Of a DNA stretch of 36,759 bases, positions 33,600 through 36,759 are shown piece after piece. The DNA is taken from NCBI GenBank assembly GCA_964393335.1, contig CAYMTN010000024.1, positions 1 through 36,759 of the forward strand. Direction: 5' to 3'. This stretch comes from CAYMTN01 sp964393335. Its GTDB lineage: Bacteria; Chloroflexota; Anaerolineae; Aggregatilineales; Aggregatilineaceae. The notes below the pieces were generated by a model, which saw nothing but the letters and a program-made list of their open reading frames with translations, searched no databases and had not been told where the DNA came from. Each line of letters opens with the position of its first letter. Within the stretch, counting starts at the first letter, position 1. Both the position numbers and the translations under genes were made by a program.

Positions 33600-33974
33600 T
33601 TCTTACGCTCCCTTAATACAGCCAGTGCCCGATTTTCGTTACAATCTGAGTGCGCGGCTGCGTTCATTTGCCAGAGTATGTAGAGTATAAGATACCCGGA
33701 ATCAAATAGCCACCGCCGCGCGCCGCCACCACGCGGACGAAAAAACGCGCGCGTGATAGGTCGTTCACATGCGTGATAAATAATTTATTAGATAAATGTC
33801 TATTTTATTGACACTCCTTGAGACGGAATGGTATAATTGCCGAAGATTTATTGCAAAACATTCTCATTTGAGGGAAACTCATAGGCTGGATCGGCGCGGC
33901 CTGTTGCCCGCTACCAGGCCAGCCCGTGACCAGCCAGGAACCGCTTCCGACTGTAGAGGAGAAAAGCCATACCG
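33600..33974. promoter_or_regulatory. Divergent control region of the suf operon and the SufT-like gene
   Basis: These 375 bases have no ORF. A minus-strand -10-like TATACT lies at 33689-33684. GCGTGATA occurs at 33751-33758 and 33771-33778, exactly 20 bp apart, and GATAAAT at 33775-33781 and 33791-33797. They precede the strong suf promoter at 33808, so they are good operator candidates for a Fe-S or redox regulator. Confidence 0.55.
33808..33837 (+). promoter_or_regulatory. Consensus sigma-70 promoter of the suf operon
   Basis: TTGACA (33808-33813), 18-bp spacer, and TATAAT (33832-33837) preceded by TGG (extended -10). All twelve hexamer bases match consensus. The start of transcription is expected near 33844, giving a leader of about 130 nt before sufC. 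Confidence 0.85.
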
Positions 33975-34748
33975 ATGGGCGCTGCGTTAGAAATCCGTAA
34001 CCTGCACGTCAGTGTAGACGATAAGCCAATTCTCAGGGGCGTGAATCTAGTCGTCAAGCAGGGCGAAATCCATGCCTTGATGGGTCCGAATGGATCGGGC
34101 AAAAGCACGCTGTCAAACGCTATCATGGGTCACCCGGCCTACAAAGTCATCGCCGGGCAGATCATTTTCGACGGAATCGATATCCTGGAAATGGAAGCCG
34201 ACGAACGCAGCCGCCTGGGCCTGTTCATGGCGTTTCAGTACCCGGTCGCCATCCCTGGTGTGACGCTGGCCAATTTTCTGCGCAACGCGCTCAACGCGCG
34301 CCGCAAGGCGGAAAACTCGGAAGACAAGGGAATCCCGATTCCGGCCTTCCGCAAGCTGATGATCGAAAAGATGGACATGCTCCAGATGGACCACAGCTTC
34401 GCCGGGCGTTATCTCAACGATGGGTTCTCCGGCGGTGAGAAAAAACGCGCCGAGATTCTGCAAATGGCCGTGCTCAAACCGCGCATCGCCATCATGGACG
34501 AAACCGACTCCGGCCTGGATATCGACGCGCTGCGCATCGTTTCGGAAGGCGTCAACCGTTTGTACGGGCCGGACCTCGGCGTGTTGGTGATCACGCACTA
34601 CCAGCGCATCCTGAACTACATTCAGCCGGAATTCGTGCATATCATGATGGACGGCCAGATCGTCGAAAGCGCCGGGCCGGAACTGGCGCTGCACCTCGAA
34701 GAGGCAGGGTACGACTGGCTGCGCGAAAAACAAAACGGTGACGCATAA
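33975..34748 (+). CDS. sufC: Fe-S cluster assembly ATPase SufC
   Basis: The product has 257 residues; GAGGAG lies 13 nt before the ATG, somewhat far. It is an ABC-type ATPase with Walker A GPNGSGKST (37-45), Q-loop QYPVAIPGV, the SufC-specific signature NDGFSGGEKKRAEI (148-161), Walker B IAIMDE (171-176) and H208. SufC pairs with SufB and SufD in the scaffold complex that builds Fe-S clusters; ATP binding drives a change of shape. First gene of the operon, followed by sufB after 32 nt. Confidence 0.98.
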   Translation: MGAALEIRNLHVSVDDKPILRGVNLVVKQGEIHALMGPNGSGKSTLSNAIMGHPAYKVIAGQIIFDGIDILEMEADERSRLGLFMAFQYPVAIPGVTLANFLRNALNARRKAENSEDKGIPIPAFRKLMIEKMDMLQMDHSFAGRYLNDGFSGGEKKRAEILQMAVLKPRIAIMDETDSGLDIDALRIVSEGVNRLYGPDLGVLVITHYQRILNYIQPEFVHIMMDGQIVESAGPELALHLEEAGYDWLREKQNGDA

Positions 34749-34780
34749 TCCGATCATCTATTTCTACGGAGCAACCAACC

Positions 34781-36193
34781 ATGAGTGACGCAGAACAAGT
34801 TCAGGGCATCCGCGAAGATTACGAAGAGCAGTACGGCTTCCACGACCCTGATAGTTTCGTCTTCAGGGCGCGCAAAGGACTTGACGCGGAGATCGTCGGC
34901 CAGATCAGCGAGATGAAAAACGAGCCGGAATGGATGCGCACCTACCGCCTGAAGGCGCTGGACATTTACCGGAGCAAACCGGTCCCACAGTGGGGGCCGG
35001 ACCTGTCCGGTATCAACGAGGACGACATTTATTTCTTCGTCAAACCGACCGACCAGGAAGGCCGGTCGTGGGATGACGTGCCGGATAACATCAAAGCGAC
35101 GTTTGACCGCCTGGGTATCCCCGAAGCCGAGCAGAAGTTCCTGGCCGGGGCCGGGGCGCAGTACGACTCGGAAATGGTCTACCACCGCATCCGCGAGGAG
35201 CTTGAATCGCAGGGCGTGATCTTCAAGAGCATTGAAGCGGGCCTGCGCGATCATGAAGACCTGTTCAGGGAATACTTCGGCACCGTGATCCCCGCGCACG
35301 ATAACAAGTACGCGGCGCTGAACGGCGCGGTCTGGTCGGGCGGCTCGTTCATTTACGTGCCGCCGGGCGTGAAGATCGAGATGCCGCTCCAGGCGTATTT
35401 CCGCCTGAATACGGCCAGCATGGGCCAGTTTGAGCGCACGATCATCATCGTGGACGAGGGCGCTTACCTGCATTACGTCGAAGGCTGCACCGCGCCCACC
35501 TACTCCACCAGCAGCCTGCACAGCGGCGTGATCGAGATCGTCGTCAAACGCGGCGCGCGCTCGCGCTATTCGACCATTCAAAACTGGTCGGATAACGTCT
35601 ACAACCTGGTGACGCAGCGTGCCATGGTTTACGGCGACGCCAGCCACGAATGGGTGGACGCCAACCTGGGCAGCCGGGTCACGATGAAATACCCGTCCGT
35701 CTACTTGATGGAACCGGGCGCGCACGGCGAAATTTTGTCGATTGCCTTCGCGGGCCGCAACCAGATTCAGGACGCGGGCGGCAAGGCAGTACACATCGCG
35801 CCCCACACCACCAGCCAGATCATCAGCAAATCGATCTGCAAGGATGGCGGGCGCAGCAGCTATCGCGGCCTGCTCAAAATCTACCCGGACGCTGAAAATG
35901 CCAAGAGCACGGTCGTGTGTGACGCGCTGCTGCTGGACGACCACAGCGAATCGGATACGTACCCGTACATCGAGATCGAAAACCCGTTTGTGACCGTTGG
36001 CCACGAGGCCACCGTCAGCAAAGTGGGCGATGACCAGCTCTTTTATTTGATGAGTCGCGGCATGAGCGAAGACGAAGCGAACGCGATGGTCGTCAACGGC
36101 TTCCTCGAACCGCTCACCAAAGAGCTGCCGATGGAGTACAGCATCGAGATGAACCGCCTGATCCAGCTTCAGATGGAAGGCTCGATCGGGTAA
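34781..36193 (+). CDS. sufB: Fe-S cluster scaffold protein SufB
   Basis: The product has 470 residues, normal for the family; GGAG lies 10-11 nt before the ATG. Conserved segments: NEPEWMRTYRLKAL (47-60), VIPAHDNKYAALNGAVWSGGSFIYVPPGV (169-197), YVEGCTAP (232-239), a beta-helix core, and SSYRGLLKI. C380 in VVCDALLL corresponds by position to the sulfur-accepting Cys of E. coli SufB, and H408-E409 lie in the ATVSKVGDDQLFYLMSRG motif. It forms the nascent cluster with SufC and SufD. The N-terminus is short, as in non-proteobacterial SufB. Confidence 0.98.
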   Translation: MSDAEQVQGIREDYEEQYGFHDPDSFVFRARKGLDAEIVGQISEMKNEPEWMRTYRLKALDIYRSKPVPQWGPDLSGINEDDIYFFVKPTDQEGRSWDDVPDNIKATFDRLGIPEAEQKFLAGAGAQYDSEMVYHRIREELESQGVIFKSIEAGLRDHEDLFREYFGTVIPAHDNKYAALNGAVWSGGSFIYVPPGVKIEMPLQAYFRLNTASMGQFERTIIIVDEGAYLHYVEGCTAPTYSTSSLHSGVIEIVVKRGARSRYSTIQNWSDNVYNLVTQRAMVYGDASHEWVDANLGSRVTMKYPSVYLMEPGAHGEILSIAFAGRNQIQDAGGKAVHIAPHTTSQIISKSICKDGGRSSYRGLLKIYPDAENAKSTVVCDALLLDDHSESDTYPYIEIENPFVTVGHEATVSKVGDDQLFYLMSRGMSEDEANAMVVNGFLEPLTKELPMEYSIEMNRLIQLQMEGSIG

Positions 36194-36306
36194 CCGGTAC
36201 GCACATCGTCGTAGGGGAGGAGCGCTCCGCCGGGACGGGAGTGAGGCTGCCCTGCCACAGACACGTTTGTATCAGCACGCGCACAAGATGTAGAGAGGTA
36301 AAACAA

Positions 36307-36759
36307 GTGGCAACTCGCCGTCGTGTTGCACGAGACTTTCAAGCGCCGCCGCTCACCCGCGCGGACGTCGAACGCCTGAGCGGGCGCTATCACGAGCCGG
36401 AATGGCTGCTGCAAGCCCGCCTTGCCGCCTGGGAGATGTACGAGTCGCTGCCGATGCCGACTACCCAGGACGAAGCCTGGCGGCGCACCGATTACCGTTT
36501 TATTGATTGGGACAGCGCGGGGAACCTGCTTTCGCCCAATGGCGGCAGTTACGAAGTTATCCCCACCGCCAACCGCCAGCCCCTGCTCGGCCACGAACAG
36601 GGCGGTTTGATCGCGTTTGTGGACGAAACGGTCGTCCACCACGAGGTGAACGACGCCGTCGCGGCGCAGGGCGTGATCTTCAGCGATCTGCGCAGCGCCG
36701 CCGAAACGTACCCCGACCTGGTCCGCAAGCACCTGATGAAGTACGCCGTCAAGCCGGAC
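36307..36759 (+). CDS. sufD: SufD, 5' part cut by the window end
   Basis: Starts at a GTG (36307-36309) with AGAGAGG 8 nt upstream; 151 residues are visible and the frame is open to the end. The N-terminal region EPEWLLQARLAAWEMYESLPMP and EAWRRTDYRFIDW are typical of SufD (FeS assembly protein, N-terminal helical part). Position after sufCB supports this. The 113-bp gap after sufB holds a GTAGGGGAGGAGCGCTCC palindrome-like segment but no terminator with a U-tract. Confidence 0.93.
   Translation, partial: MATRRRVARDFQAPPLTRADVERLSGRYHEPEWLLQARLAAWEMYESLPMPTTQDEAWRRTDYRFIDWDSAGNLLSPNGGSYEVIPTANRQPLLGHEQGGLIAFVDETVVHHEVNDAVAAQGVIFSDLRSAAETYPDLVRKHLMKYAVKPD

Overview
The window reads as chromosomal DNA of a GC-rich, probably monoderm bacterium, most likely a Chloroflexota member close to the Anaerolineae. 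This is an inference from gene content: an FhaA/FhaB-type FHA pair and an FtsW/RodA-PBP pair as in Gram-positive cell-wall loci, an LPxTG-like sorting tail on a giant secreted nuclease, a CpXC zinc-ribbon protein, GAF/PAS histidine kinases, and a sufC-sufB-sufD operon with a divergent SufT-like gene. There are no phage genes, CRISPR arrays, rRNA or tRNA. One 10-N assembly gap lies at 10256-10265.

Layout. 1-6.3 kb: 3' end of a histidine kinase, a small STAS-like protein on the opposite strand, a class-III aminotransferase, a soluble GAF-PAS histidine kinase and a CpXC protein. 6.3-13.4 kb: two large paralogous extracellular ExeM/NucH-type nucleases (minus strand) with a DinB-family gene between them, then a secreted ferritin-like DUF2202 protein. 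13.4-20.1 kb (minus): methyltransferase, FtsW/RodA-type SEDS glycosyltransferase with a PBP2-like protein that has lost all three transpeptidase motifs, alpha-L-fucosidase, MTA phosphorylase and a B-box membrane protein. 20.2-23.4 kb (minus): a 1054-residue CHAT protease-NTPase-TPR protein. 23.5-29.3 kb (minus): non-canonical SDR, GNAT, FhaB and FhaA, a nucleotidyltransferase, and a three-part M23 peptidase without a signal peptide. 29.4-33.6 kb: NAD-dependent epimerase-like protein, an orphan, a secreted PPC-repeat protein, a SnoaL-like protein and a DUF59/SufT-like protein. 33.8-36.8 kb: consensus promoter and sufCB(D), with sufD cut by the window end.

How the genes work together. The clearest functional unit is the SUF Fe-S assembly operon with its divergent DUF59 partner. 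A second theme is the cell envelope: a SEDS polymerase with a pseudo-PBP, FHA adaptors that in relatives read Ser/Thr-kinase phosphorylation of wall enzymes, an M23 endopeptidase, and secreted or anchored nucleases. A third is signalling and possible self-destruction: histidine kinases and the CHAT-STAND protein.

The most unusual items are the motif-less PBP beside an intact SEDS enzyme, the CHAT-NTPase-TPR protein under a promoter with two perfect 13-bp direct repeats, a MITE-like repeat family (three intergenic copies), several promoters placed to give leaderless mRNAs, and an assembly gap whose two edges share 7 bp and restore an intact DinB gene when merged.
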